Notes: a model not told the origin generated them from the sequence alone. DNA of 38,569 nt from Crocinitomicaceae bacterium (GCA_002690915.1 NZGF01000027.1:1-38569); one strand, 5' to 3'; positions 26,010 to 34,953 are shown, counted from the stretch's first letter. Program-made: numbers and translations.

Positions 26010-26539
26010 GGATTACCGGAGGCAAATGGAAGGGGCGGAGGCCCAAAATCGCAAAGGGTTTTAAAGGCCGGCCGACAACGGACTTCGGTCGCGAAGGTTT
26101 GTTCAATTTGCTCAATGCGCGTGTGGACTTGGAAGGTCTCCACGTCCTGGAGCTGTTCGGCGGAACTGGCATGGTGGCTTTGGAATTTTTGAGCCGGGAC
26201 TGCGGTTCGGTGACATCGGTGGAAAGCGACCCGAAAGCCGTGCGAGGGATGTCGACGTTGGCCCGGGACTGGAACATCGACGATTGGTCCGTCGTCCGGG
26301 GCAATGCCCTGCAATTCATCGAACGATCGCTGACCCAGTACGATTTAATTTTTGCCGATCCGCCTTACGACTTGCCTGAATTGGCTGAGTTGCCCACTCG
26401 GGTGTTGGAGGGCCCTTTGCTGGTGCCCGGTGGCTGGTTTATCTTGGAGCACGGAGAACGAACGGATGTTTCAGGCTGTCCGCATTACGTGGAAACCCGA
26501 AAGTACGGACACGTTCATTTTAGTTTGTTCATGACTTGA
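26006..26539 (+). CDS. rsmD: 16S rRNA (guanine-966-N2)-methyltransferase
   Basis: 177 residues, normal RsmD length. SAM-dependent methylation of 16S rRNA G966. The family start MRITGGKWKGRRP, the RPTTDFGREGLFN segment, the SAM-binding LELFGGTGMVALEFLSR, and the catalytic DPPY at 118-121 are all present. Coupled to DUF3822 and coaD. Confidence 0.95.
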   Translation: MRITGGKWKGRRPKIAKGFKGRPTTDFGREGLFNLLNARVDLEGLHVLELFGGTGMVALEFLSRDCGSVTSVESDPKAVRGMSTLARDWNIDDWSVVRGNALQFIERSLTQYDLIFADPPYDLPELAELPTRVLEGPLLVPGGWFILEHGERTDVSGCPHYVETRKYGHVHFSLFMT

Positions 26540-26553
26540 CAACACCAGGAACT

Positions 26554-27018
26554 ATGAAACGAGCAGTATTTCCAGGGTCTTTTGATCCGATTACACGCGG
26601 CCATTTGAATATTCTGGAACGGTCCGTGTCTCTCTTTGACGAAATCATCGTTGCGGTCGGTGTGAATTCTGCGAAGCGCTCTATGTTCACATTGGCGCAA
26701 CGTATGGCTTGGTTGGAGTCGGTTTGTGAACGGTTTCCTCACGTGCGAGTCGCCTCCTTCGAAGGGTTGACTGCGGATTTTTGCCGCGCAAACAACGCGC
26801 AATGGCTCTTACGTGGGGTGCGCAATGGAGGTGATTTTGAATACGAGCGCACCATCGCTCAGATGACCAAGGTGCTCCATCCCTCGCTGGAAACGGTAAT
26901 CCTTTTTACGGATCCTGAATTTGCCCACATTCACTCCAATGTGGTTCGAGAAATCTTGAAGAACGGGGGGGACGCTTCGGCGTTTGTTCCCGATGATGTA
27001 GACGTCACGGATGCATAA
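26554..27018 (+). CDS. coaD: Phosphopantetheine adenylyltransferase
   Basis: 154 residues. It makes dephospho-CoA from 4'-phosphopantetheine and ATP, the penultimate step of CoA synthesis. Motifs are FPGSFDPITRGH at 6-17 (T14-x-x-H17 nucleotidyltransferase site) and LRGVRNGGDFEYER. The C-terminal loop reads IHSNVVRE where many homologues have ISSS-type sequences. The ATG at 26554 with an AGGA six bases before is preferred over an upstream in-frame TTG at 26536 that overlaps the rsmD stop. Overlaps the next gene by 8 bp. Confidence 0.96.
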   Translation: MKRAVFPGSFDPITRGHLNILERSVSLFDEIIVAVGVNSAKRSMFTLAQRMAWLESVCERFPHVRVASFEGLTADFCRANNAQWLLRGVRNGGDFEYERTIAQMTKVLHPSLETVILFTDPEFAHIHSNVVREILKNGGDASAFVPDDVDVTDA

Positions 27019-28435
27019 AATGAAGCGATTGGCATGCGCGATTGCAGTTTGGATCGTTGCGTTGGTAAGCACACCATCGTGTGCTCAATCCACTATCGTG
27101 GGTACCATAAACCTCGAGGGCGGGCCTCCGAGCATTATCCACGTCAAGCGTATTGAATTTCCCGCCATGCAATTGGGCACTTGGCAAGAAGAAATTTTGG
27201 TAGACGAGGAGGGTGGTTTTCGTTGGGATGCCCCAGCAGGCGAAGGCTTGTTTGAACTTGTCGCTCCGCCGTGGTCCTGGATGATCTTGGTGCGACCGGA
27301 GGAATCAGGTTTGCTCCAACTCAGCGCTGCAGCCACCACCGCACGTCGTCTCTTGGGAAGCCCAGGTTCGTCGAACTGGTCCGGGGTGCATCCGACCCAA
27401 TGGATGGATACGCTTGTAGGCATTCAGCGTCGTGCGAATCGCTCGCGGGCTGAATTCCTCGTGTTGCGGCGAAGTGGAGTCGATGTGCAGCGACGGGATT
27501 CACTTACGCAGCTGAATGCTGCGCTGGAAGCGGCATTTAAATCACATTGGGACCGAGCTGCTGACCGATGTGCCTCGGAATGGGAGTGCGATTTGGCTTG
27601 GCAGATCAAGTTGAATGAAGCGGTAGGTTCAGGCCTATCCCAGGCCGTACTGGATTCCTTGTGGAATGTGAGTAGCATGGGCGATCCGAATCGGACATGG
27701 GCCAGCCGTTTGGCGTCTCCCGGTGCTTATTCCGGATGGCTCGCTGTGCATGGAAGCTGGTGGCTGGAGAGGCAAGTGGATTGGAAGAAATTGAACGAAG
27801 CAGTTTTTTTAGCTGACCTGGATTCCCTGGCATCGGCTATGGGCGGCAGATGGAAACACGTCGAGCTTGACGAGCTGGCAGCGGCTTGGTTGGATAAGGC
27901 CATGGAACAGCCGGATGCCCTGGTTCGCTCGGTGTGGGAAACGTTTGCGTTTCCCAAGCCCTTGGTCACGGCCTACGAGGCATTACGCGATTTTCGGAAG
28001 ATTGGTCGAAAGGGCCATGCTGTTGGCGAGTTGCCTTGGACCTTACCGAATGGTGAGTTGGGTAGCATAGCGGAACAATGTCAGCAGCCTTGGATTGTGA
28101 TTTTGGCATTGAAAAATGGCTCGGGCCTCGCAGCCCGTGAACGGGAAGTATTCTCAGAGATTGCTGACAACTTGGATCGTCGAGACGTCTGTTGGGTAGT
28201 GTTGTCTTTGGACGAAAACGAAAAAAGTTGGAGGGAGACTTTATCCGGTCGCCGCACCTTGGATGAAACCGTAGGATGGGTTGGGAACAATCCACGCGTC
28301 ATGGAGTCGTTAGGTTTGGCCGTTGTACCACAGGTGATTGTACTCGACGAAGACGGTAAGATTGTCGGCCGTGACATGCCCCTTCCTAGTGAAGGGCTAA
28401 AGGGCCGGTTGCAGGCCATACTGCCGAGGGAATAG
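27011..28435 (+). CDS. Exported protein with a cysteine-less thioredoxin-like domain
   Basis: 474 residues with an N-terminal signal peptide (cleavage near SCAQS; ATG at 27020 is an alternative start). The middle is helical with many Trp residues and matches no family I recognise. The last 115 or so residues follow the TlpA/AhpC-TSA pattern (PWIVILALKNGSG ... VPQVIVLDEDGKIVGR). The redox CxxC is absent: residues 368-375 read KNGSGLAA where a WxxCxxC stretch is expected. The cis-proline loop (VVPQ) remains. It may bind substrates or partners without redox activity. Overlaps coaD by 8 bp. Confidence 0.75.
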   Translation: MHKMKRLACAIAVWIVALVSTPSCAQSTIVGTINLEGGPPSIIHVKRIEFPAMQLGTWQEEILVDEEGGFRWDAPAGEGLFELVAPPWSWMILVRPEESGLLQLSAAATTARRLLGSPGSSNWSGVHPTQWMDTLVGIQRRANRSRAEFLVLRRSGVDVQRRDSLTQLNAALEAAFKSHWDRAADRCASEWECDLAWQIKLNEAVGSGLSQAVLDSLWNVSSMGDPNRTWASRLASPGAYSGWLAVHGSWWLERQVDWKKLNEAVFLADLDSLASAMGGRWKHVELDELAAAWLDKAMEQPDALVRSVWETFAFPKPLVTAYEALRDFRKIGRKGHAVGELPWTLPNGELGSIAEQCQQPWIVILALKNGSGLAAREREVFSEIADNLDRRDVCWVVLSLDENEKSWRETLSGRRTLDETVGWVGNNPRVMESLGLAVVPQVIVLDEDGKIVGRDMPLPSEGLKGRLQAILPRE

Positions 28436-28446
28436 GGCGAACCTTA

Positions 28447-29073
28447 TTACTCGAAAGTGGTCGCGGTAGCGCGGTCCATCAACGCGAGTATACTAGGGTA
28501 GGCTTCAGTTCGCACAGCTTCAGGTGTCGGTGATGGAAGCCAGTGCACACCTGTAATCCCCTCGATGGCTTGGGGAGCGCCGGTCGTGTTGCCTCCAGCA
28601 TGCTCTGCCAAGAACCAAAACGTTGTTTTAAGCATCGGAACTCCGTTTTCCTCGTAGGTGTGGTGCGTCTTGCCCAAGTCTCTGACTAAAGATAATTGTC
28701 CTATGCCCGTTTCTTCTTCTACCTCACGAACTGCAGCATCCTCAATTTTCTCCTCAGGCTCCACTTTGCCCTTTGGGAGGTCCCATTTCCCGTTCCGTTC
28801 AATCCAAAGGTAGGTGCCTTCGCGGTTGCGAACCACACAGCCTGCCGCGAGGATTTCGCGGTAGCCATAGCAGAAATTCATCCAAAGCGCATCAGGGTCC
28901 GAGGAGAGGAGCACGATACCTTCTAAATCTTGATGCTGACGGATGAGATTGGGTAAAGCATCTAAGGTAGATTTATCCGGTTCACGAAGGATAAGCGAAC
29001 GCGCATCATTGGGGGTATTTTCTTGAAAAAATACCGGCCGGTTCATGATGTAAACTTCATACATTCGTGCCAT
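28447..29073 (-). CDS. NUDIX hydrolase
   Basis: 208 residues from the preferred ATG at 29073; an ATG at 29127 is also open but crosses into pyrE, and one at 29064 (MYEVYIMNRP) is possible. The Nudix box is complete: G102-x5-E-x7-REVEEETGI (102-124), in KGKVEPEEKIEDAAVREVEEE. The N-terminal 75 residues are an extra domain seen in homologues next to pyrE in Bacteroidota. It should hydrolyse a nucleoside diphosphate linked to another moiety; the substrate is unknown. Divergent from pyrE. Confidence 0.88.
   Translation of the reverse strand: MARMYEVYIMNRPVFFQENTPNDARSLILREPDKSTLDALPNLIRQHQDLEGIVLLSSDPDALWMNFCYGYREILAAGCVVRNREGTYLWIERNGKWDLPKGKVEPEEKIEDAAVREVEEETGIGQLSLVRDLGKTHHTYEENGVPMLKTTFWFLAEHAGGNTTGAPQAIEGITGVHWLPSPTPEAVRTEAYPSILALMDRATATTFE
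29060..29067 (+). promoter_or_regulatory. Possible -7 box for pyrE
   Basis: TACATTCG, one mismatch from TAnnTTTG, ends 4 nt before the pyrE ATG at 29072. It lies inside the first codons of the divergent NUDIX gene. Confidence 0.35.
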
Positions 29074-29728
29074 GGTTTTGTCCGTTGAAAATAGGCGAAA
29101 AGTTGCAGAATTCCTTTTGCGAATCAAAGCAATTCAGCTCCGTCCAAATGAACCGTTTACGTGGGCAAGCGGACGTAAGTCGCCCATCTATTGTGATAAC
29201 CGCAAGGTGTTGAGCTATCCCGCCGTGCGCACCTTTGTGCGTCAGTTGACGGTCGAAGCGGTGGAAAAGGAATATGGAAAAGTGGATGCAATTGCTGGTG
29301 TCGCCACCGGCGGTATTGCACTGGGAGCCTTGGTGGCACAAGAATTGGGTCTCCCTTTCATTTACGTGCGGTCCAAGGCCAAAGATCATGGCCTAGGCAA
29401 TGCCATTGAAGGCGACCTTTCAGTCTTGTCCAATGTTATCGTCATCGAAGATTTGATTTCAACTGGACAAAGCAGCCTAAAGGCTGTTGATGCGCTCCGT
29501 AAAGCCGGAGTTGAAGTCAAGGGACTCATTGCCATTTTCACCTATGGGCTCCCCGCTGCAGAAACGGCATTCAAAACATCGCAATGCAAGTGGTTGACAC
29601 TTACGGATTATTCGACGATGCTCGATCAAGCATTAGCGGAAGGGTACCTCAATGACGAGCAGCGATCCTTACTCGATGCTTGGAACAGCGATCCGGTGGC
29701 GTGGAGTGAAGCATTCCTATCGAAATAA
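29072..29728 (+). CDS. pyrE: Orotate phosphoribosyltransferase
   Basis: 218 residues. It adds phosphoribose from PRPP to orotate, forming OMP in de novo pyrimidine synthesis. The PRPP-binding motif VIVIEDLISTGQSSL is complete, the flexible catalytic loop has KAKDHGLG, and the FTWASGRKSPIYCDNR start is typical. The ATG shares a CATG tetranucleotide with the preferred start of the divergent NUDIX gene. The SRPBCC gene begins 9 bp downstream. Confidence 0.97.
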   Translation: MVLSVENRRKVAEFLLRIKAIQLRPNEPFTWASGRKSPIYCDNRKVLSYPAVRTFVRQLTVEAVEKEYGKVDAIAGVATGGIALGALVAQELGLPFIYVRSKAKDHGLGNAIEGDLSVLSNVIVIEDLISTGQSSLKAVDALRKAGVEVKGLIAIFTYGLPAAETAFKTSQCKWLTLTDYSTMLDQALAEGYLNDEQRSLLDAWNSDPVAWSEAFLSK

Positions 29729-29737
29729 TCAACCCAC

Positions 29738-30145
29738 ATGATCATCGAAAGCCCAGTGATTTCGTGTGGCCGGTCGGCTGCTTTTTTGCACGAGCACCTC
29801 AGCTTACCGATAAATCTCGAGCCCTTGCTTCCAGCGGAACACGTTTCCGAATTCTCCGCCGAAGGCGATTCGTGCTCGTTCAAGGTTACCGGAGGTTTTG
29901 CGGTGGTGCTGAAGCGCTTGGATAGCGAGGAGGGGCACATTGTTCGGTATGCCTCCCAAAAAGGCACCCCTATTCGGTTCACTCTCGATGTCATCCTTGC
30001 AGCCCAAGGCGATGAAGTCAGCACACTGCATGTTCAATGCGACGCTGATTTGAATCCGTTCATGAAAATGATGGCGGAAAAGCCCCTGCAAAGCATATTT
30101 CAGGGCATGGCTACAGCAGCGCAAAAGGCCTTCCCAGTGCCTTAA
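29738..30145 (+). CDS. SRPBCC-like conserved unknown protein
   Basis: 135 residues with the length and the beta-helix-beta outline of SRPBCC/START-like proteins: an alternating N-terminal strand, then acidic loops, and a long C-terminal helix (PFMKMMAEKPLQSIFQGMATAAQ). It is a usual neighbour of pyrE in Bacteroidota. The family is thought to bind hydrophobic ligands; no ligand can be read. Converges with birA with a 13-bp gap and no terminator seen. Confidence 0.65.
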   Translation: MIIESPVISCGRSAAFLHEHLSLPINLEPLLPAEHVSEFSAEGDSCSFKVTGGFAVVLKRLDSEEGHIVRYASQKGTPIRFTLDVILAAQGDEVSTLHVQCDADLNPFMKMMAEKPLQSIFQGMATAAQKAFPVP

Positions 30146-30158
30146 CGCTGGCGCGCTA

Positions 30159-30932
30159 TTATTTCCGCCAAAGCCAATCCCACTCCAATGCCTCAGAGCG
30201 TTCGACCGTTAATTGCTTCGTTGCGCCTCCTTCTGGAGTCCATTCCATTTCCAGCGCCCCATTCGCACTGACCGTTTTGATGATTCCAATGCCCGTTTTG
30301 CCTTGGAAGCGATACTTTTCCCGCTGGTCACGGCCGACCAAGTGTTCCGAAAAGCCTTGGGATGGTTCTGGTATGAGGAGGGCATCCAAGACATGCTCAG
30401 ATAACTGCGCTTCAACTCGCTCAATGGCCAGATTGGTTGTTGTGAATTCGCACAAAGCACATCGGCGTTGTGCACCTGTTTGAGCAGAGTTTACATTCAC
30501 ACCAACTCCAATCAACATGCCGTCCCATGTCGATGCCCGCCATGTATTTTCAATTAGGATTCCAGCGCATTTCAACCATTGATCGGCCTCGTTTCGAATC
30601 AGGATATCATTGGGCCATTTGATGCCCACGCTGCGTTCGCCCTGTGCGTCAGCCACAAATTGGGCGATAGCATTTCGGATGCTGGAGGTCACGGCCTTGT
30701 TCAGGACTATCGGGTCTCTTGTCAGTGCATTAGCTGGCCATTTGACGGCTGCCGTCCATGCAAGGTCGAGGCCTGGGGATAGTTCCCACGTCTTGCCTCG
30801 TTGACCGCGCCCATGGGTTTGATTGGACGTCCAGATGGTCAGTATTTCACCTGGGGATGCCGTCCTCAGCCACTGGCTCCCAATGTCATTGGTGCTTTCG
30901 GTTTGTTCAAGGTGGATGCGTGTGCGTTGCAT
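30159..30932 (-). CDS. birA: Biotin--[acetyl-CoA carboxylase] ligase
   Basis: 257 residues from the ATG at 30932. An ATG at 31031 is open but would overlap the divergent rsfS. It activates biotin with ATP and attaches it to the lysine of biotin carboxyl carrier proteins. The ESTND start, the biotinyl-AMP loop GRGQRGKTW, KWPNDILI and the AGILIEN segment are all present. There is no N-terminal helix-turn-helix, so it is a monofunctional ligase and not a repressor. Confidence 0.95.
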   Translation of the reverse strand: MQRTRIHLEQTESTNDIGSQWLRTASPGEILTIWTSNQTHGRGQRGKTWELSPGLDLAWTAAVKWPANALTRDPIVLNKAVTSSIRNAIAQFVADAQGERSVGIKWPNDILIRNEADQWLKCAGILIENTWRASTWDGMLIGVGVNVNSAQTGAQRRCALCEFTTTNLAIERVEAQLSEHVLDALLIPEPSQGFSEHLVGRDQREKYRFQGKTGIGIIKTVSANGALEMEWTPEGGATKQLTVERSEALEWDWLWRK

Positions 30933-31004
30933 GGGGTTGTAATTTCCGGTACAAAGTTGGCATGTTTTCGCTTTCCACCGCATCACCTTACCGTCGCCGC
31001 ATCG

Positions 31005-31012
31005 TATCTTTC
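31005..31012 (+). promoter_or_regulatory. Possible -7 box for rsfS-ftsH
   Basis: TATCTTTC, one mismatch from TAnnTTTG, ends 17 nt before the rsfS ATG. The 97-bp gap to birA holds no stronger candidate. Confidence 0.35.
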
Positions 31013-31029
31013 GAATTGAAAAAGAGTGC

Positions 31030-31401
31030 ATGAGTACCCCTTCGTTGGCCCAACACCCTCCTTTGTTGAATGCTGTAATTCACGGCCTCCAAGAGGTGAA
31101 AGGAAAAGAAATCACCATCTTGGATTTGCGGCAGATCACTCATGCGGTGGCCGGTTGGTTTGTGGTGGTTCATGGGACCAGCAAAACGCAGGTGGAAGCG
31201 TTGGCCAACTCCGTGGAAAATGAGACTGCCGAGCAGCTGGACGAAAAACCATGGGGCAAACAAGGGCTAAGAAACGGTGAATGGGCGATTCTCGATTACA
31301 GCGATGTTGTTGTGCATGTGTTCCATGAGGAGGCCCGCCAACGCTACGCCCTCGAAGAATTGTGGGGAGACGCGAACATTGAAACCCTCCAAGAAGTTTG
31401 A
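31030..31401 (+). CDS. rsfS: Ribosomal silencing factor RsfS
   Basis: 123 residues, normal length for the RsfS/Iojap family. It binds ribosomal protein L14 and blocks subunit joining in slow growth. The core pattern LDLRQITHAVAGWFVVVHGTS, then GEWAILDYSDVVVHVFHEEAR, is typical. It is followed by ftsH with an 8-bp gap from stop to ATG, and a TTG overlapping its stop could even start ftsH. Confidence 0.95.
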   Translation: MSTPSLAQHPPLLNAVIHGLQEVKGKEITILDLRQITHAVAGWFVVVHGTSKTQVEALANSVENETAEQLDEKPWGKQGLRNGEWAILDYSDVVVHVFHEEARQRYALEELWGDANIETLQEV

Positions 31402-31409
31402 GTAAGAGT

Positions 31410-33407
31410 ATGGAAGACCAGAAAAAACAACCTTCGAGCAGTGGAGGAAGCAACAAGCCCTCGATGAATTTCTATTGGATTTACGGGGTCATCGGCGTGA
31501 TGCTCTTGGCTATGCTGATGCTCAACACAAGCGAAGGTGGAAGCGAGATACAGTGGACTGAGTTTAAACAGAAAATTGAAGAAGGGCAGGTAAAGCGACT
31601 GGTGTTTGACGGTCAACGCGCCAGCGTCTTTTTAAAGGATGAGGTGCGACAATCGATGGAAGAAGGCGAAGAGGAAGAGGGCCTTTTAAAGTCGGTATAC
31701 CAGGGCGCAGATTATTGGTTGAATGTACCAGCGGGCGATGCCTACCTGGAAGACTTGAAGATCATGTCCGAGTCTCACGATTTTGATTATGTCTACGAGC
31801 CTGTAAATGAATGGGGGCAGCAAATGCTTACCTATGTTGTTTTCTTCGCACTGATGATAGGTGTCTGGGTGCTGTTGATGCGTCGCCTCGGCGGAGGTGG
31901 CGGCGGTGGTGGCCAAATTTTTAACATCGGCAAATCCAAGGCGCAACTCTTCGAGAAAGGAAAAGGCACCGATGCGAATTTCGGCGATGTAGCTGGTTTG
32001 GATGGGGCGAAAGAAGAACTTGAAGAAATCGTTGCCTTCCTGAAGGCGCCTGAGAAGTACACGAACCTCGGTGCCAAAATCCCCAAGGGAGCGCTGCTTG
32101 TGGGACCTCCAGGGACAGGTAAGACATTGCTAGCGAAAGCAGTGGCCGGGGAAGCACAGGTTCCATTTTTCTCATTGAGCGGTTCAGATTTCGTAGAAAT
32201 GTTTGTTGGTGTCGGTGCTTCACGTGTTCGCGACTTGTTTAAGCAAGCCAAAGAGAAAGCCCCGGCAATCATTTTCATAGATGAAATCGATGCCATTGGT
32301 CGAGCTCGCGGTAAGAATGCGAGCATGGGTTCGAATGATGAGCGGGAGAATACCCTCAACCAACTCCTCACTGAAATGGATGGCTTCGGCACCAACAGCG
32401 GTGTGATCATTCTCGCAGCAACCAACCGTGCCGACATCTTGGATAAGGCCTTGATGCGCGCCGGACGCTTTGATCGTCAGATTTACGTGGACATGCCCGA
32501 TTTGACCGAGCGCAAAGCGATTTTTGATGTGCATTTGCGCCCCATCAAGGTGGACGATAGCATCGACGTGGACTTCCTCTCCCGTCAAACCCCAGGATTC
32601 AGTGGGGCTGACATTGCGAATGTATGCAATGAAGCTGCGCTGTTTGCTGCGCGAAAGGGCCGAGACCAAGTTATCCACCAAGACTTTTTGGATGCCGTGG
32701 ACCGCATCATAGGAGGTTTGGAGAAGCGCACGAAAATTATCTCGGATGAAGAAAAGAGGACCATTGCGTTCCACGAAGCGGGTCATGCAGTGGTGAGCTG
32801 GTTGGTTGAGTTTGCCTCGCCGTTGGTAAAGGTGAGCATCGTACCAAGGGGACAATCCTTAGGCGCAGCTTGGTACCTCCCAGAGGAGCGCCAAATCACC
32901 ACCACGGAGCAAATGTTAGATGAGATGTGTGCAGCTCTTGGTGGACGTGCTGCGGAAGACTTAATGTTCAATAAAATCTCTACTGGGGCATTAAGTGATC
33001 TTGAAAAGGTGACCAAACAAGCCTACGCCATGGTGTCCATCTATGGCCTGAACGAGCGTATCGGCAACCGTAGCTACTACGATAGCCGTGGGGATCAGAT
33101 GTTCACCAAGCCGTATTCTGAAGAGACCTCGCGCATCATAGATGAAGAAGTAGGCAAACTCATTGACGGTGCCTACAACCGTGCGAAAGAGATTTTGCAC
33201 GCCAACTTCGATAAGCTTAGCTCCCTAGCCGATTCATTGCTCGCGAACGAAGTCATCTTCAGGGAAGACGTAGAGAGAATTCTCGGTGCTCGTCCTTTCC
33301 AAAAGCCGGGGGGCACATTGACAAGCCCTGAAGCCCAAGCCGATTCGGAACCACCTAACCAAATAGGTGAGGGTGACGGGGACGCTTCCAAAAGTGGCGC
33401 CAAATGA
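31410..33407 (+). CDS. ftsH: ATP-dependent zinc metalloprotease FtsH
   Basis: 665 residues. Membrane-anchored AAA+ protease that degrades misassembled membrane proteins and regulators. Two N-terminal membrane helices (about 25-42 and 135-155) flank a periplasmic domain. Walker A is GPPGTGKT at 232-239, Walker B is IIFIDEID, the second region of homology is MRAGRFDRQIYVD, and the zinc site is H455-E-x-x-H459 in FHEAGHAVVSW. A glycine-rich stretch lies after the second helix. The ATG at 31410 is used; a TTG at 31398 is open. The stop overlaps DUF2007 (ATGA). Confidence 0.97.
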   Translation: MEDQKKQPSSSGGSNKPSMNFYWIYGVIGVMLLAMLMLNTSEGGSEIQWTEFKQKIEEGQVKRLVFDGQRASVFLKDEVRQSMEEGEEEEGLLKSVYQGADYWLNVPAGDAYLEDLKIMSESHDFDYVYEPVNEWGQQMLTYVVFFALMIGVWVLLMRRLGGGGGGGGQIFNIGKSKAQLFEKGKGTDANFGDVAGLDGAKEELEEIVAFLKAPEKYTNLGAKIPKGALLVGPPGTGKTLLAKAVAGEAQVPFFSLSGSDFVEMFVGVGASRVRDLFKQAKEKAPAIIFIDEIDAIGRARGKNASMGSNDERENTLNQLLTEMDGFGTNSGVIILAATNRADILDKALMRAGRFDRQIYVDMPDLTERKAIFDVHLRPIKVDDSIDVDFLSRQTPGFSGADIANVCNEAALFAARKGRDQVIHQDFLDAVDRIIGGLEKRTKIISDEEKRTIAFHEAGHAVVSWLVEFASPLVKVSIVPRGQSLGAAWYLPEERQITTTEQMLDEMCAALGGRAAEDLMFNKISTGALSDLEKVTKQAYAMVSIYGLNERIGNRSYYDSRGDQMFTKPYSEETSRIIDEEVGKLIDGAYNRAKEILHANFDKLSSLADSLLANEVIFREDVERILGARPFQKPGGTLTSPEAQADSEPPNQIGEGDGDASKSGAK

Positions 33408-33607
33408 ACGGTTGGACCGTCGTCTATTCCGACGGTTTCCCCCCTGCTGTTGAGTTGCGCCGTGCCGTCCTTGAGGAGCACGGTATACCAGCTGTTGTAT
33501 TGAACAAGCGTGATAGCAGTTACTTGTTCGGATTTGTGGAGTTGCTGGTCCAAGAGGAGGATACCCTCCGTGCAGAATCCCTCATCGCTGATGCGTCACT
33601 CGACTAG
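33404..33607 (+). CDS. DUF2007 small protein
   Basis: 67 residues. The pattern VVYSDGFPPAVELRRAVLEEHGIPAVVLNKRDSSY ... VELLVQEEDTLRAESLI is DUF2007, a small ferredoxin-like fold sometimes called a putative signal transducing protein. Its role is unknown. Its ATG overlaps the ftsH stop, and cdsA starts 18 bp after its stop. Confidence 0.8.
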   Translation: MNGWTVVYSDGFPPAVELRRAVLEEHGIPAVVLNKRDSSYLFGFVELLVQEEDTLRAESLIADASLD

Positions 33608-33625
33608 GGTTCGTAACATTGTGCC

Positions 33626-34276
33626 ATGAGTGAGACCCTCGTCCGCACCCTTTCAGGTGCTGTTTTTGGCGTGCTGTTGATTGGGCTTGTATACTGCGGT
33701 CCATGGACCAATGCGCTGTTTTGGGCGATGGTTTCGATAATCGCGGTTCGCGAATTCAAAACAGGATCTAAGAAGGCATCACTGCCAAAAGTATGGGGGT
33801 TTGCCGCGTTCTTGGCTTTTTGGATGTGCATGATCATTGGATTGCCTTGGCAAAATTCCGGTGCCTACGAACCCTCGGTCCTTTTGAGCTTTGTCTTCAC
33901 GATTTGGGCTGCGGATTCCGGAGCGTATTTCGTGGGAAAGCCATTTGGAAAACATAAGCTTCTGCCCAGCGTTTCGCCGGGCAAATCGTGGGAAGGGTTG
34001 ATTGGAGGTGCGGCATGCGCAGCGTTGGTGGCGTATTTGCTCTGGGGTTCAGTTCTGCTTTGGGTGGGGCCTCTGCTCGCTGTCCTGGGGACAGCTGGAG
34101 ACCTCTTGGAAAGCGCTTGGAAGCGTCGCAATGGACTGAAAGATTCCGGTACCATTATTCCTGGACATGGCGGTGTGATGGACCGCTTTGACGGCTTCGC
34201 TTTGACGGTTCCTGTCTACTTCGTCCTGCTATCTTTGTTGCCTTTCGAATTTGCATTGAAGACCATCTTGCCATGA
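33626..34276 (+). CDS. cdsA: Phosphatidate cytidylyltransferase
   Basis: 216 residues, short for CdsA (commonly 260-290) but with the full C-terminal signature: GDLLESAWKRRNGLKDSGTIIPGHGGVMDRFDG. Several membrane helices cover the rest. It makes CDP-diacylglycerol, the branch point of phospholipid synthesis, in the inner membrane. The missing length is at the N-terminus, a common situation in this group. The stop overlaps psd in an ATGA. Confidence 0.93.
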   Translation: MSETLVRTLSGAVFGVLLIGLVYCGPWTNALFWAMVSIIAVREFKTGSKKASLPKVWGFAAFLAFWMCMIIGLPWQNSGAYEPSVLLSFVFTIWAADSGAYFVGKPFGKHKLLPSVSPGKSWEGLIGGAACAALVAYLLWGSVLLWVGPLLAVLGTAGDLLESAWKRRNGLKDSGTIIPGHGGVMDRFDGFALTVPVYFVLLSLLPFEFALKTILP

Positions 34277-34932
34277 CATTTCACAGAGAAGGAGTAGCTA
34301 CGTTAATCGTTGTTCTAGTGGGAGGCTCAGGCCTCATGGCTGCAGCCAACGCTTGGTTGCCTGAATGGGCCTGCTACTTGGTTTGCGCGGGCACTGCTGT
34401 TGTGCTGGCATTGGTGGTGAACTTCTTTCGCATGCCTTCGCGTCAGGTGGGTACCATGGATTCTTCGGAAATTATTGCCCCAAGCGACGGGAAGGTCGTG
34501 GTCATCGAAAAGGTGCATGAGCCGGAATGGTTCAAGGACGAGCGTATCCAAGTGAGCATCTTCATGAGTCCTTTGAATGTCCATGCCCAATGGGCACCCA
34601 TTGCAGGAGCGGTAAAAGCTGCGCGTTACCATCCAGGCAAATACCTTGTGGCGTGGCATCCAAAGAGCAGCACCGAAAATGAGCGTACCACTCACGTCAT
34701 TGAGGGGACTCAGGGAACCGTGATGTTTCGACAAATTGCAGGGGCCGTCGCACGTCGCATTTGCCACTACATGAATGAGGGACAGGTGTTAGCGCAAGGC
34801 GATGAAGTAGGCTTCATCAAATTTGGCTCCCGCATCGACGTATTCTTGCCGGTTGGCAGCGAAATCTGCGTTGAATTGGAAGACGCCGTAACAGGGCGTG
34901 AGACAGTGCTGGCGCGTTTCCCGAAAACCTGA
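34273..34932 (+). CDS. psd: Phosphatidylserine decarboxylase proenzyme
   Basis: 219 residues, the short PSD class. It decarboxylates phosphatidylserine to phosphatidylethanolamine. Membrane anchor near residues 10-45; the core ISIFMSPLNVHAQWAPI-like stretch with NVHAQWAPIAG; the self-cleavage site in FGSRID, where S186 would become the pyruvoyl group and leave a 34-residue alpha chain. Coupled to cdsA, so CDP-DAG and PE synthesis share a transcript; the serine-adding step is not in the window. Confidence 0.94.
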   Translation: MTFHREGVATLIVVLVGGSGLMAAANAWLPEWACYLVCAGTAVVLALVVNFFRMPSRQVGTMDSSEIIAPSDGKVVVIEKVHEPEWFKDERIQVSIFMSPLNVHAQWAPIAGAVKAARYHPGKYLVAWHPKSSTENERTTHVIEGTQGTVMFRQIAGAVARRICHYMNEGQVLAQGDEVGFIKFGSRIDVFLPVGSEICVELEDAVTGRETVLARFPKT

Positions 34933-34953
34933 GGAGAAGTATCTGCTTGATAA

